Numbered from the stretch's first letter, positions 9,660 through 19,111 are shown. The stretch is 64,000 nt of DNA from Fontibacterium subtropicum (GCA_965235415.1 CBDDXD010000002.1:220471-284470); one strand, 5' to 3'. Notes: generated from the sequence alone by a model not told the origin. Translations and numbers: made by a program.

Positions 9660-10768
9660 AAATCTAAGCCCACAGTAAAAGAAACATATTTATCAGCGGT
9701 TTTTTGCTCTTTAAATTCTTTAGATTGAATATATTGCGTAAGAGTTAGTTTTAAATTTTTATTTCCAGGAATTGGAATTAAAGAATTCACTCCAACTGCA
9801 ATCAAGCCTACAAATGGTTCTTTGTGCACGTGATGATTGTTTGCAAAGATATTACCATCTAAAGAAAAATCATAAGCAACCGCTTTTAATTCTGCGAGTG
9901 CAAATAAATGTGCACCCAGAGGAATAGGCAACATTAACTCTCCTTTATCAGTACAAGTTTCAGAACTTCCAGATGAAGGTGCTGTGTTATCGCAACCAGG
10001 ATAAGAAGGGGTGCTACCAAAATCATTTGGAATATTAAGACCATATCTTCCTTCTAGACCAAGATTTAGAGAGGTTTCAATGTTGCCAACTCTAAGTCCA
10101 TAAAATCTTATTAAGTCTTTCGAAATACCAGGAGTGTAAGAATTTTGTTGAAGATCAGATTTAATTTTTTTTTCTATCAACAACATTGCTGCAGGTTCAT
10201 TGCTTAATTGATTATTCCAACCAGCTGCACGGTAAACATTAAATCTGTCATGAACAAAGTTTTGTGTTTGTCTTGCAAAAGAAGCTGGACCAATAATACC
10301 AAGGGTTAATTCTTTGGTATTTAAAACTTGGGTACCATCAAATTGATTTCTATGTCTTTCGTTTACTCCAACCGCTAAGGATAAAATACCAGCGTAAGGT
10401 CTATCGTCTTTAATGACACTAGGAGTTTTATCGTCCACTGGGGTGTACATTAATTGAGAGCCAGTAAAGTAGATATTTTTAGAAGAACCTTCTTTTTTTT
10501 TAAATAATTCATCATCCATAAATGAAAGAAGGCGCCCATGGAGACGGCTAATAACAGGCAGACATTCATTTCTAACATCTCCCTTAAAATCATGGGTGAC
10601 ACCAGATAAAATTACCCCACTTGTGTAATTAGAGTCCTCATTATTGAAATAGTCATTTTCTATTCTAAAATTATAACTTCTAAAACCTACCTGTTCATCT
10701 GCATTACAATTTGCAAATGATGGAGTTGTGAAAAGAATAAAAAGTAGAAAAAGAATCGAATGTCGCAT
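9656..10768 (-). CDS. LpxR-like outer-membrane lipid A 3'-O-deacylase (DUF2219)
   Basis: A 370-residue secreted protein with a signal peptide (cleavage after ...PSFA, residue 19). The mature part shows the LpxR/DUF2219 features: ENDYFNNEDSNYTSGV near residue 37, DDRPYAGILSLAVG near 125, and alternating beta-barrel strands ending in an aromatic residue (VGLDF). LpxR removes the 3'-acyloxyacyl chain from lipid A in the outer membrane, often with calcium. Length is close to the family. Regulation is not evident. Family assignment is firm; activity here is inferred. Confidence 0.82.
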   Translation of the reverse strand: MRHSILFLLFILFTTPSFANCNADEQVGFRSYNFRIENDYFNNEDSNYTSGVILSGVTHDFKGDVRNECLPVISRLHGRLLSFMDDELFKKKEGSSKNIYFTGSQLMYTPVDDKTPSVIKDDRPYAGILSLAVGVNERHRNQFDGTQVLNTKELTLGIIGPASFARQTQNFVHDRFNVYRAAGWNNQLSNEPAAMLLIEKKIKSDLQQNSYTPGISKDLIRFYGLRVGNIETSLNLGLEGRYGLNIPNDFGSTPSYPGCDNTAPSSGSSETCTDKGELMLPIPLGAHLFALAELKAVAYDFSLDGNIFANNHHVHKEPFVGLIAVGVNSLIPIPGNKNLKLTLTQYIQSKEFKEQKTADKYVSFTVGLDF

Positions 10769-10872
10769 TAAAAATTAAATATTTATCTTTGTAAAAAAAA
10801 TTTAATACACTTTTCACAATTAAGACACAAATAGTTCATGAAATTATTACATTTCTTATTTAAGTAAGTGTT

Positions 10873-11052
10873 ATGAAAACAAAAACACAAACAATAAAAC
10901 TAGTGAATGGAAATCAAAGTTTTCCAACGTTAGCTATATCAGAACGAACAGTTGAAGATTTAGCAACGATCGTAGGTGTAGTAGCTATTGTAGCAGCAGT
11001 ATTAAGTCTGCCGATTGCAATATTTGTACTAACTTACGGACTTGGTAACTAA
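10873..11052 (+). CDS. 59-residue single-pass membrane protein
   Basis: A short open frame from ATG 10873. The first 30 residues are polar (MKTKTQTIKLVNGN...) and a 22-residue hydrophobic helix (IVGVVAIVAAVLSLPIAIFV) follows, ending in LTYGLGN. Codon use matches neighbours. I do not recognise a family. It lies between the LpxR-like gene, which diverges, and the CBS-domain gene. A strong inverted repeat follows immediately. The size and helix suggest a small membrane regulator or toxin-like peptide, but nothing in the sequence decides this. Confidence 0.5.
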   Translation: MKTKTQTIKLVNGNQSFPTLAISERTVEDLATIVGVVAIVAAVLSLPIAIFVLTYGLGN

Positions 11053-11077
11053 AATGGCTCCGTACACAAACGACGAA

Positions 11078-11129
11078 TTAGCGTTCTTAAATAAAAATAA
11101 AGCTTAAAAATTAAGCATTAGAACGCTAA
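11078..11129 (+). terminator. Nested hairpin after the 59-residue gene
   Basis: TTAGCGTTCT (11078-11087) pairs perfectly with AGAACGCTAA (11120-11129). Inside it, GCTTAA (11102-11107) pairs with TTAAGC (11111-11116) over an AAA loop. No T-run follows directly, so it is either a weak terminator or a stable RNA end. A 17-codon frame (11054-11107, MAPYTNDELAFLNKNKA) overlaps its left arm but has no visible ribosome site. Confidence 0.55.
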
Positions 11130-11217
11130 GTTGCGTCTAACTAACCTCTTTTTACACTTAATTTATTTAGTAAGTTATTTTTTTTAATAATAAAAATCAT
11201 TTATACTCCAACGCAAA

Positions 11218-12684
11218 ATGGCAAATCGATCTAATAGCGTTGAATTATTTGTAAAAAAAATATCTGACTATATGTCAGAAGATTATCTTTATATTGATAT
11301 TAGTACTTCTATAGGAGATGCAATAAAAGAATTACAAAAACAAAAAAAATCAGTCATTTTAGTTAAGCAAAATAATAAACTTTCTGGAATTATCACAGAA
11401 CAGGATATCGTAAGAAAAGTCACATTCATTTCAGATCAAAATAGAAAAGTTTCAGAAATTATGACTTCACCTGTAATTTTTGTCTACGAAGATGACCTTT
11501 TATTTCATGCGGTTGGCAAAATGAGAAAAAATAATCTTCGACATCTACCCGTGATTGATTTGAAATATAAAGTAGTTGGAGTCATACATGCCAATAAAGC
11601 TCTTTATGCTGAACTTGGAAAAGTTACAGAGCAAATTGATAAAATGACATTTGATGAATATGATTCATCAGCTTTAATTAAAATCAAGCAACAACAAATA
11701 AAAATTGCAGAGAGATTACTAGATGAGAATACTTCTGCTCTAGATATTACTTATTTATTAAGTTTTTTAAATAATGTCATTTTCAGACGCTCTATTCGAA
11801 TTGCTGAGCGTAAAGTGAATGCAAAAAATATTATAAAACATATTCCAGATTATACTGTTTTAGTAATGGGTTCAGGCGGAAGAATGGAAAGCTTTTTGTA
11901 CCCAGATCAAGATAATGGAATTATTTATGATCAATCCGATAAAGAAGATCCAAAAAAAGTAGATTTATATTTTGAAGAACTTGCAAAAGATTTTACAAAA
12001 TCCTTAGACGATGCAGGAATTCCGTTCTGTAAAGGTAATTTAATGGCGACAAACCCAATGTGGAGAAAAAGTTTGCCGGAATGGAAAAATCAAGTCCAAA
12101 GTTGGGTGGAAACCTTGAGTGAGCAAAATTTAATTTATGTTGATATGCTTTATGATTTTAGATCTGTTTATGGCAATCCAGAACTTGCAAATGAGCTTAG
12201 AGCATTTATTTTTGATAAGCTTATTAATAAAAAAGTTTTGAAATTTTTATTTAAAAACGAAGAGAATAGACAGGCAGGATTAACGTTTTTTGGTAACTTT
12301 GTTTTAGAAAAAAAAGATCCGGAAAATAAAGGATTATTAAACTTAAAAGGAGCTGGAACTTTACCGCTTGTTGAGGCTGTTAGGATTTATTCAATAAAAA
12401 ACCGTGTTAATAAATCTAATACACTTGCAAGGATTGAAGAGTTAAATGCTTTAAAAGTTTTTGACGATCATGAGAAAGATTTTATTATTAACGCGCATCG
12501 TTTTTTAACTTATTTATTACTCAAAAACCAAATTGCTTCAGTTAAAATAGGCAAACCTGTAAAAAATTTTATTAATCCTAAATTGTTACTTGATAGAGAA
12601 AAGGGATTATTAAAAGTTTATTTAAAAAAAATTAATGATTTAAAAACCAGAGCAAGGGCGGATATCAGTGAAGAATATTTTTAA
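11218..12684 (+). CDS. CBS-pair / DUF294 nucleotidyltransferase protein
   Basis: A 488-residue cytoplasmic protein. Two CBS domains (about residues 12-130, with SGIITEQDIVRKV in the first) are followed by a DUF294 putative nucleotidyltransferase domain whose motif MGSGGRMESFLYPDQDNG sits near 216-233, then the DUF294 C-terminal substrate-binding domain. This is the GlnD-like arrangement seen beside DnaQ-type exonucleases and often near acetate or solute transport genes. CBS domains usually sense adenine nucleotides. The next gene overlaps it by 17 bases. The target of transfer is unknown. Confidence 0.87.
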   Translation: MANRSNSVELFVKKISDYMSEDYLYIDISTSIGDAIKELQKQKKSVILVKQNNKLSGIITEQDIVRKVTFISDQNRKVSEIMTSPVIFVYEDDLLFHAVGKMRKNNLRHLPVIDLKYKVVGVIHANKALYAELGKVTEQIDKMTFDEYDSSALIKIKQQQIKIAERLLDENTSALDITYLLSFLNNVIFRRSIRIAERKVNAKNIIKHIPDYTVLVMGSGGRMESFLYPDQDNGIIYDQSDKEDPKKVDLYFEELAKDFTKSLDDAGIPFCKGNLMATNPMWRKSLPEWKNQVQSWVETLSEQNLIYVDMLYDFRSVYGNPELANELRAFIFDKLINKKVLKFLFKNEENRQAGLTFFGNFVLEKKDPENKGLLNLKGAGTLPLVEAVRIYSIKNRVNKSNTLARIEELNALKVFDDHEKDFIINAHRFLTYLLLKNQIASVKIGKPVKNFINPKLLLDREKGLLKVYLKKINDLKTRARADISEEYF

Positions 12685-13363
12685 TAGAATAAGATCTTAT
12701 CTACAAAGAAGAAAAGAGTTACGTGAGCTTTCCATTGATAATGTAGTTTTTACAATTTTAGACACAGAAACTACAGGTCTTAGTGTTAATGAAGGTCATA
12801 AAATTCTATCCATTGGTGCCGTTAAAATAAAAAATAATTTAATTATTGAAAATGAGATTTTAGATGAACTGATAAATCCAGAGCGCGATATTCCTTTTGC
12901 CTCAAGAAACATTCACTATATCACTGAAGATAAAGTTAAAGATAAGCCTAATATTTATCAATTAGAAAAAAAAATTAATGATTTTATAGAGCGCACTATT
13001 TTAGTTGGTCATAATATCGATTTTGATATTGGTTTTATCAAAAAAAATGCAGCAAAAACTTCCCTTGCAGGTACAATAAAAAAAATAACAAGTATTGATA
13101 CAATTTTGCTTAGCGCTGGCTTATTTCCAAGTCTTGAAAGTTATGAATTATCTTTTCTTTGCGATCAATTTAGAATTAAAACTTTTGATCAAATTAGACA
13201 TTCAGCTTTAGGAGATGCAATTATTACAGCAAGATTATTTTTATTTTTATTAGATACTGCAAAAAGTAGAAATAATGTTCAAAATATTGGAGGTTTAATA
13301 AATCTATGCAAACAAGGACGACAAATTCATAGCTTAATGAAAAACTTCAATAAAATTCATTAA
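12668..13363 (+). CDS. DnaQ-like DEDDh 3'-5' exonuclease
   Basis: A 231-residue exonuclease of the polymerase III epsilon superfamily. Catalytic residues are visible: D32 and E34 in LDTETTGLS, GHNIDFD with D120, and H178 with D183 in HSALGD. The GTG start at 12668 overlaps the CBS/DUF294 gene by 17 bases, and the two families are commonly paired. This suggests a function with that partner rather than being the replicative proofreader, which is usually encoded elsewhere. An ATG start further down would remove catalytic D32, so GTG is preferred. Confidence 0.88.
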   Translation: MKNIFNRIRSYLQRRKELRELSIDNVVFTILDTETTGLSVNEGHKILSIGAVKIKNNLIIENEILDELINPERDIPFASRNIHYITEDKVKDKPNIYQLEKKINDFIERTILVGHNIDFDIGFIKKNAAKTSLAGTIKKITSIDTILLSAGLFPSLESYELSFLCDQFRIKTFDQIRHSALGDAIITARLFLFLLDTAKSRNNVQNIGGLINLCKQGRQIHSLMKNFNKIH

Positions 13364-13374
13364 ACTTTTTTTTA

Positions 13375-13392
13375 AATAATTAGCTAATTATT
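13375..13392. terminator. 18-bp palindrome between convergent genes
   Basis: AATAATTAGCTAATTATT is a perfect palindrome preceded by a run of T and A. It sits just after the exonuclease stop and overlaps the stop of the small minus-strand gene. It probably acts as a bidirectional terminator, although the stem is AT-rich and weak. Confidence 0.45.
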
Positions 13393-13462
13393 AGCCCTTC
13401 ATGCCGAAGTAAGTCAGGCCAAGAAGACCCACACAAACAACGATGATTATAAAAGTTGTCAT
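13391..13462 (-). CDS. 23-residue single-helix membrane microprotein
   Basis: On the minus strand an ATG at 13462 opens a 23-codon frame, MTTFIIIVVCVGLLGLTYFG followed by MKG, which is almost entirely one membrane helix. A purine-rich AAAAAAGGGGAAATAA stretch sits just upstream as a ribosome site, and a TATT-rich promoter-like region precedes it. This good start context in an otherwise gene-free gap is the reason to call it. Function is unknown. It could be a regulatory or respiratory-complex microprotein. Confidence 0.5.
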   Translation of the reverse strand: MTTFIIIVVCVGLLGLTYFGMKG

Positions 13463-13561
13463 TTATTTCCCCTTTTTTTATTTTTAATAGTGAAGAATAT
13501 GATCCTATTTGTTCTTATTTCAATATGTAATTACCGGCCAATTTAGTGCATAATCTTACTC

Positions 13562-14998
13562 ATGCAGTCGGTTGGCTTTAATTTTAATAACAGTTATCTC
13601 TCTTTAACTGAGATGATGATGGCAAAGGTTTTGCCAACTAAAGTTAAAAATCCAAAGCTTGTAATTTTAAATCATGAACTTGCAAAACAATTAGGACTAA
13701 ATTTTTCATCATTAACTGAACAACAATTATCTCAGTTATTTACAGGAAACACTTTACCAGAAGGATCAACTCCAATTGCTCAGGCCTATGCGGGACACCA
13801 GTTTGGCCATTTAGTTATATTAGGGGATGGCAGAGCTATTGTTTTGGGCGAGCACATTACACCAACCAACCAAAGATACGATATTCAATTTAAAGGTTCT
13901 GGTAGAACTCCTTATTCAAGAGGAGGCGATGGTAAAGCTGCGCTTGGTCCGATGCTCCGTGAATATATTATCAGTGAAGCCATGTATCATTTAAATATCA
14001 GAACAACTCGCAGTCTTGCTGTTGCAACGACGGGTGAAAATGTAATGAGGGAAACAGTACTACCGGGTGCAATTTTAACAAGGGTTGCAGAAAGTCATAT
14101 TCGTGTTGGCACTTTTGAATATGTTGCAATTAAAAAAGATCTAACAACTCTTAAAAAACTTTTACAGTATTCAGTAGAGCGTCATTATCCTGAAATAAAA
14201 GATTTAGATAAACAGGCTCCGGAATTTTTAAAGTTAGTTATGGAAAGACAAATAGATTTAATCACTGATTGGATGCGAGTTGGCTTTATTCACGGTGTTA
14301 TGAATACCGATAATATGGCAATATCAGGAGAAAGCATAGATTTTGGACCTTGCGCATTTATGGATCATTATGATCCTAAAACTGTTTTTAGTTCCATCGA
14401 TCATCACGGTCGATATGCATTTGGGAATCAGCCGATTATTGCACAGTGGAATTTAGCACGACTTGCAGATGCAATTCTGCCGCTTCTGGATGAAGATGAA
14501 AATAAAGCAATCGAAATAGGAGAAGAAATTATTGAAAGCTTTAACGAAAAATATGAAAAAAAATTTCATGAAATGATGAAAAAGAAATTAGGCTTTATTA
14601 CAGATGAGCCTGAAGATGCAGTTTTGATTAAAGAGTTATTAGATACAATGGAGAAAAATAAATTAGACTACACAAATACTTTTAGAGAATTAATGAATGA
14701 AAATATTATCAATGAAGGTCTTAAAGAATTTTACAGTAAATGGATGGTTAGAATTGATAAACAAAATAGGAATAAAAGTGAAATATTAACTTTAATGAAA
14801 AAGAATAATCCTGTTGTTATTCCAAGAAATCATAAAGTGGAAGAGTCCTTAAAAGAAGCGCACAAAGGAAATTTATTGTCTCTAAACAATCTTCTAAACG
14901 CACTTAAAGATCCCTATACAGAGCGAGGAGATTTGATGTTGTATCAACAGCCGGCTCCAGATAATGAAAAAAAATATAAGACTTTTTGTGGAACCTAA
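13562..14998 (+). CDS. selO: Protein adenylyltransferase SelO (YdiU)
   Basis: A 478-residue pseudokinase that transfers AMP to proteins, linked to redox stress. The SelO signatures are plain: AQAYAGHQFGHLVILGDGRA near residue 75, FKGSGRTPYSRGGDGKAALG near 111, NTDNMAISGESIDFGPCAFM near 248, and a terminal CGT tripeptide whose cysteine replaces the selenocysteine of animal SelO. Length is normal for bacteria. It ends at the base before a renalase-like flavoprotein gene starts, so the pair is translationally linked. Confidence 0.95.
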   Translation: MQSVGFNFNNSYLSLTEMMMAKVLPTKVKNPKLVILNHELAKQLGLNFSSLTEQQLSQLFTGNTLPEGSTPIAQAYAGHQFGHLVILGDGRAIVLGEHITPTNQRYDIQFKGSGRTPYSRGGDGKAALGPMLREYIISEAMYHLNIRTTRSLAVATTGENVMRETVLPGAILTRVAESHIRVGTFEYVAIKKDLTTLKKLLQYSVERHYPEIKDLDKQAPEFLKLVMERQIDLITDWMRVGFIHGVMNTDNMAISGESIDFGPCAFMDHYDPKTVFSSIDHHGRYAFGNQPIIAQWNLARLADAILPLLDEDENKAIEIGEEIIESFNEKYEKKFHEMMKKKLGFITDEPEDAVLIKELLDTMEKNKLDYTNTFRELMNENIINEGLKEFYSKWMVRIDKQNRNKSEILTLMKKNNPVVIPRNHKVEESLKEAHKGNLLSLNNLLNALKDPYTERGDLMLYQQPAPDNEKKYKTFCGT

Positions 14999-15961
14999 AT
15001 GAAAGATATTGCAGTTATTGGCGCAGGTTTTTCAGCTGCAACACTTTGTTATTTTATCGAAAAAGATTTAGATTTTTATGAAAAATCTAGAGGGGTTGGA
15101 GGACGTTGTTCTACTAGAAGAGTGGATAATGTTGGCTTATTTGATCATGGTCTTCAATATATAAAAAGCCACAATAAAGAGTTTAAAAAATTTTTAAAAG
15201 ATTACTCTATTTGGAAAGGTAATTTTAAAATATTTCAAAATAATCAGCTGATAGATGATTTAGATAAAGAGAGAATAATCCACGAGAACGGAAATAATTC
15301 ATTAGTTAAAAATTTATTTAGAAATAAAAATGTAATTTTTAATAAAGAGTTGAAAAGTCTTGAAAAAAAATCTGATCATTTTAATTTAATCTTTAAAGAC
15401 GATACTCAAGAAAATTATAAAACTGTTATTATTTCAGCACCATTTCAGCAGGCATATAATTTAACTAAACAATTTACTGAAGATTATTTTTCAAAATTTA
15501 ACTTTTCTATGCAGCCTAATTTAACATTAATGATTGCCCTTAATAAGGGTTTAAAACTTAATTTAAGTGCAATTAGTTTTGAGGATGATGATGTTTTAGG
15601 CTTTGCAGCCAATGAAAATACTAAAAAGAAGGATTTAATTAATAAAGATCTAGAACTCTGGACGATTCAATCCTCACTAAAATATGCAATTAAAAATATT
15701 TATGAATATCGAAATAATAAACAAAATTTAATTGATGAAATATTAAAGAGTTTTTCTATTAAGTTAAAGGTCGATATTAAAAAAGATAATATTGAATATT
15801 CAGATATTCATGGTTGGCTTTATGCTTATAATCAAAAAGTGGCAGCGCCTAATTGCTATTGGGACAAAGATTTAAGACTTGGAATTTGTGGAGATTGGTT
15901 CTCAGGAGGAAATGCAGAAAACGCATTTACAAATGCTAAACAACTTGCAAAATTAATTTAG
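14999..15961 (+). CDS. Renalase-like FAD-dependent oxidoreductase
   Basis: A 320-residue flavoprotein. The FAD-binding GAGFSAATLCYF motif is at residues 8-19, followed by KSRGVGGRCSTRR near 39-51, which is the second nucleotide-binding signature of the amine-oxidase/renalase group. The C-terminal GICGDWFSGGNAENAF is also typical and binds the flavin. Bacterial renalases oxidise misreduced dihydropyridine forms of NAD(P)H. It begins one base after selO, which suggests a joint redox-repair role; that link is inference. Confidence 0.83.
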   Translation: MKDIAVIGAGFSAATLCYFIEKDLDFYEKSRGVGGRCSTRRVDNVGLFDHGLQYIKSHNKEFKKFLKDYSIWKGNFKIFQNNQLIDDLDKERIIHENGNNSLVKNLFRNKNVIFNKELKSLEKKSDHFNLIFKDDTQENYKTVIISAPFQQAYNLTKQFTEDYFSKFNFSMQPNLTLMIALNKGLKLNLSAISFEDDDVLGFAANENTKKKDLINKDLELWTIQSSLKYAIKNIYEYRNNKQNLIDEILKSFSIKLKVDIKKDNIEYSDIHGWLYAYNQKVAAPNCYWDKDLRLGICGDWFSGGNAENAFTNAKQLAKLI

Positions 15962-15962
15962 A

Positions 15963-16445
15963 TTATTTTTGATTTTTAATTTCTTCAACTTCTTTTTTTA
16001 ATTTATCAATCTGTGTCATCAAATCATCGATATTTTTCTCTTCCTTAGGTGAAGCTGGCGTTGAATTTTTAGCTTGAGTCTTTTGCCCATAATTAAAAAA
16101 ATTAAAATCCATAAAATTTGGAAATCCTTTTGTAAAAATATTATTAGAGTTTGCTGCATTCATGGTGTTTGTTAAAAAATCAAACATCATGTTACTTTTT
16201 TTATTCTCATTAAATAAAATTATCTGTTTTAAAATGTGAGCTGGAATTAAATTAATCCCAGCATTCTCTTTTTCTAAAATTATTTGTGTTAAAATAGTTG
16301 AGGTAATATCACTTTGTGTATCCACATCTACTACTTTAAAATCTAATTCTTTTTTAATTAGAGTTACAATATCATCTAAGGTAATGTAAGCACTCGTCTC
16401 CGTGTTATATAATCTTCGGTTTGAATATTTTTTAATTTCAATCAT
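15963..16445 (-). CDS. phaR: PHB synthesis regulator PhaR
   Basis: A 160-residue regulator. The N-terminal KKYSNRRLYNTETSAYITLD (residues 5-24) is the hallmark of the PhaR/PHA accumulation DNA-binding domain, and the middle carries the PHB-binding domain; the C-terminus is a charged coiled coil (residues about 130-158). PhaR represses phasin and PHB genes and is released when it binds nascent polymer. It overlaps phaC by four bases (ATGA), so both come from one transcript. Candidate operators lie in the phaC-phasin gap. Confidence 0.93.
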   Translation of the reverse strand: MIEIKKYSNRRLYNTETSAYITLDDIVTLIKKELDFKVVDVDTQSDITSTILTQIILEKENAGINLIPAHILKQIILFNENKKSNMMFDFLTNTMNAANSNNIFTKGFPNFMDFNFFNYGQKTQAKNSTPASPKEEKNIDDLMTQIDKLKKEVEEIKNQK

Positions 16446-18307
16446 GATTGTTTTACATATTGGCCTGGAGCTTCGTACAGTACTTCGTACTCTTTTGCAT
16501 TAAGTTCAGATGGTTTTTTAAATTCCCCAGAATTTACGGCAAGCCATGAAATCCAAATTGGCCACCATGAACCATCCACTCTTTTAGCACTGTTAAACCA
16601 TTCATCTTGAGTTTTTCCTTTCTCAAATTTTTTTGTATAGAAATGAAGTTTGCCAGGTTTATTTTCTGTTCCTTGAATAATACCTGCAATATGTCCTGAG
16701 TTTGCGAGCACAAAATTAATATGAGAATTGTAAGCATTAAGCCCCTGATAAACTGATCGCCAAGGAGCTATATGATCTTCTGTTGTTGCAACAGAGAATA
16801 TTGGAGTGTCAATTTTTGATAAATCAATTTCTACATCACCAATTTTGTATTTATTTTTAACGACTAAATTATTTAAGTACATGCAACGTAAGTATTCCGA
16901 GTGCATTTTCTCAGGAAGACGTGTGGAGTCCGAGTTCCAATGCAGCATATCAAAAGCGGTTGGTTCGTTACCAAGTAAGTAATTATTTACAACGTAATTC
17001 CAGTATAAATCTGCAGGTCTTAAAAAGTTAAATGCTGCAGCCATATCTTTACCATCGAAGTATCCAGTTTTTTTCATTTGTTGTTCGATACTTGTAATTT
17101 GCTCCTCTGTAATAAAAATTCCAAGTTCACCTGGATCTTCAAAATCGATTAAACTTGCAAAGTACGTAGCGCTAGTAATTTTATATTTATTTGGAACAAC
17201 TTTTAGATAAGCGAGAGCTAAGGACGCTAAAGTTCCACCTACACAGTATGAAGCAATGTTTGCAGCATTAGATCCTGTTTTCTCACAAACAACTCTTAAG
17301 GCTTCTAACACACCCTCTTCAATATATTCTTTAAAAGAAATATTTCTTGAACTTTTGTCAGGATTCTTCCAAGAAATTAAAAAGGTATTAAATTTTTTAT
17401 CAACAAGATACTTCATCATAGATTTTTTTTCATTCAAATCCATAATGTAATATTTGTTAATAAAAGGTGGAATCACCAACATTGGTTTTGCATACTGTTG
17501 ATCAGTCGTGCAATCATATTGAATAAGTTCAAAAAGATTATTTTTAAAAATTACTTTACCTTTTGTTGTCGCTAAGTTCCTTCCAATTTCAAATTCTCCA
17601 GCTTTAGACTGTTGAATAAAAAGTTTGTTTGGGTGTTTTTCAAAATCTTTTTTATAATTCTCATAACCCTTGGCTAGGTTATTTCCTTTTTCATCCACTG
17701 TTTTTTTTAAAACTTCTGGGTTAGTGAAAGCAAAATTTGAAGGGGAGAGCGCACTATTTAATTGTTTTAAATAAAATTGCATAATGCGTTTATCTTTAGG
17801 ATTTTTAAACTCAACGTTTTCAATTAAATTATTCATAAAATTTGCACTGATTAAATAAAATTGTTTTATGAAATCAAAAAATAAATTTGTCTTCCATTCT
17901 TCATTAGAAAATCTTTTGTCTGATTTTTCTTCAAAGATAACTGGGTTAGCCATCCCACCAGAAGCACGTGTTACAAAGTAAAAATTTAAATTAGCAATTT
18001 GAGAAACCCATTTATTAAGATTATCAAAATATACATTAGGGTTTTGTTGAATTTCAGTTTGAAAATTTTTAAATGACTCCATCATTTTAGCAACAGTTGG
18101 AGCAATTAAATTTGATAGATCATTAATAGTAAAATTATTGCTATTTTGATTATTTATTGGAAAAGTCGGAAAATTATTTTGACCAGCTCCTAAATTTTTA
18201 AATGACTCGACATACTGATTGTAAATTTTAAGATTATTTTCAAAGACACTACTTAAGTCTTCAAAGTTAATTTTATCTGGTCCTTTTTCTTTGTCTTTTT
18301 TTGTCAT
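16442..18307 (-). CDS. phaC: Class I poly(3-hydroxybutyrate) synthase PhaC
   Basis: A 621-residue polymerase that joins (R)-3-hydroxybutyryl-CoA into PHB at the granule surface. The lipase-like box SYCVGGT carries the catalytic C355, with TEDHIAPW and NSGHIAGI further on supplying the Asp and His of the triad. PHA-synthase features such as PPFINKYYIMDL and WNSDSTRLP are present. The N-terminal 100 residues are Asn-rich and poorly conserved. Length fits class I, which needs no PhaE or PhaR-type subunit. It is divergent from the phasin gene and cotranscribed with the repressor phaR. Confidence 0.96.
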   Translation of the reverse strand: MTKKDKEKGPDKINFEDLSSVFENNLKIYNQYVESFKNLGAGQNNFPTFPINNQNSNNFTINDLSNLIAPTVAKMMESFKNFQTEIQQNPNVYFDNLNKWVSQIANLNFYFVTRASGGMANPVIFEEKSDKRFSNEEWKTNLFFDFIKQFYLISANFMNNLIENVEFKNPKDKRIMQFYLKQLNSALSPSNFAFTNPEVLKKTVDEKGNNLAKGYENYKKDFEKHPNKLFIQQSKAGEFEIGRNLATTKGKVIFKNNLFELIQYDCTTDQQYAKPMLVIPPFINKYYIMDLNEKKSMMKYLVDKKFNTFLISWKNPDKSSRNISFKEYIEEGVLEALRVVCEKTGSNAANIASYCVGGTLASLALAYLKVVPNKYKITSATYFASLIDFEDPGELGIFITEEQITSIEQQMKKTGYFDGKDMAAAFNFLRPADLYWNYVVNNYLLGNEPTAFDMLHWNSDSTRLPEKMHSEYLRCMYLNNLVVKNKYKIGDVEIDLSKIDTPIFSVATTEDHIAPWRSVYQGLNAYNSHINFVLANSGHIAGIIQGTENKPGKLHFYTKKFEKGKTQDEWFNSAKRVDGSWWPIWISWLAVNSGEFKKPSELNAKEYEVLYEAPGQYVKQS

Positions 18308-18381
18308 TTTAGCTTTTTAATAATAGCCTAATAATTAGGCTAAGAGTAATAACCTCTATGTGCTTGTGCAATATTAATATA

Positions 18382-18474
18382 TTGCATTTGCAAAAGAAAA
18401 AAGTCATTAAAAACAGTAATTTAGGTTATTTATTGATTTTTAGACTTGAAATATATTGCACTGCAACATAAATA
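18382..18474 (+). promoter_or_regulatory. Phasin promoter with two PhaR-type operators
   Basis: Two TGC-rich palindromes lie in the phaC-phasin gap: TTGCATTTGCAA (18382-18393) and TTGCACTGCAA (18456-18466). The second lies inside a promoter, TTGAAA (18446-18451), 17 bases, TAAATA (18469-18474). Known PhaR sites contain paired TGC/GCA half-sites, so repressor binding would block the polymerase. The first palindrome could serve the divergent phaC. Confidence 0.65.
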
Positions 18475-18505
18475 TACCTCATTAAATAAATTAAAGGAGT
18501 AAACA

Positions 18506-18961
18506 ATGATGACAAATACAAACAATCCTTTTGAATTCTTTGATTTTCAAAAGATGTTATCTGCTCTTAAAATGCCAACAGTAGATGGTAATTCTGAGAG
18601 TTTAATCAATGCACAAAAGAAAACTTTAGAAACATTTGCTAATGCATCTAAAGTATTATTTGAAGGCTACAATGCGCTTGCTAAAAAGCAAATAGAAGTA
18701 CTTAACAAAGCTATTTCTAGCGCTAAAGATGCTACTTCTGAATTAGCTAAGGGTAACCCTCAGCAATCAGCTGGTAAATCTATCGAATTGATCCAAGAAT
18801 CAATCGTTGAAGCTCAAAATATCGCAACTGATTTCTCTAAAATTGCAGAAAAAACTGCAAAAGAATCTTTTGAAATTCTAAATAAAAGACTTTTAGAAGG
18901 TTTAACTGAAATCAAAAAAGTTATCGAAGACGAAGGTAAAAAAGCTTCTGTTAAAAACTAA
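18506..18961 (+). CDS. Phasin (PHB granule surface protein)
   Basis: A 151-residue, mostly helical protein without cysteine, with the FEGYNALAKKQIEVLNKA pattern of the phasin family near residues 52-69. Phasins coat PHB granules and control their size and number. A strong ribosome site (AAAGGAG) precedes the start. An ATG at 18509 is equally possible. It is the first gene downstream of a PhaR-operator promoter and is separated from phaB by 150 bases with a hairpin, so it is probably made in excess of the enzymes. Confidence 0.9.
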   Translation: MMTNTNNPFEFFDFQKMLSALKMPTVDGNSESLINAQKKTLETFANASKVLFEGYNALAKKQIEVLNKAISSAKDATSELAKGNPQQSAGKSIELIQESIVEAQNIATDFSKIAEKTAKESFEILNKRLLEGLTEIKKVIEDEGKKASVKN

Positions 18962-18986
18962 TACTAGTTTTTAACGAAAATTTAGA

Positions 18987-19026
18987 AGGTTTGGCTTTCA
19001 AATATCCCCTTATTTAGGCCAAACCT
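18987..19026 (+). terminator. Hairpin between phasin and phaB genes
   Basis: AGGTTTGGC (18987-18995) pairs with GCCAAACCT (19018-19026) over a 22-base loop. No T-run follows, so it is more likely a partial terminator or an mRNA-stabilising end for the phasin transcript than a full stop. It could explain phasin levels above those of phaB. Confidence 0.45.
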
Positions 19027-19111
19027 CTCTAAAACCAAGTAAATTCACACTAGTATTTTAAAAATCTCTTTAGTATAATTTTTTATATTTTAACATTTGG
19101 GGTCTTAAATA

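Noticed and set aside
18308..18505. tRNA or other structured RNA in the phaC-phasin gap
   Set aside because: The palindromes found there fit PhaR operators and there is no cloverleaf or long GC stem.
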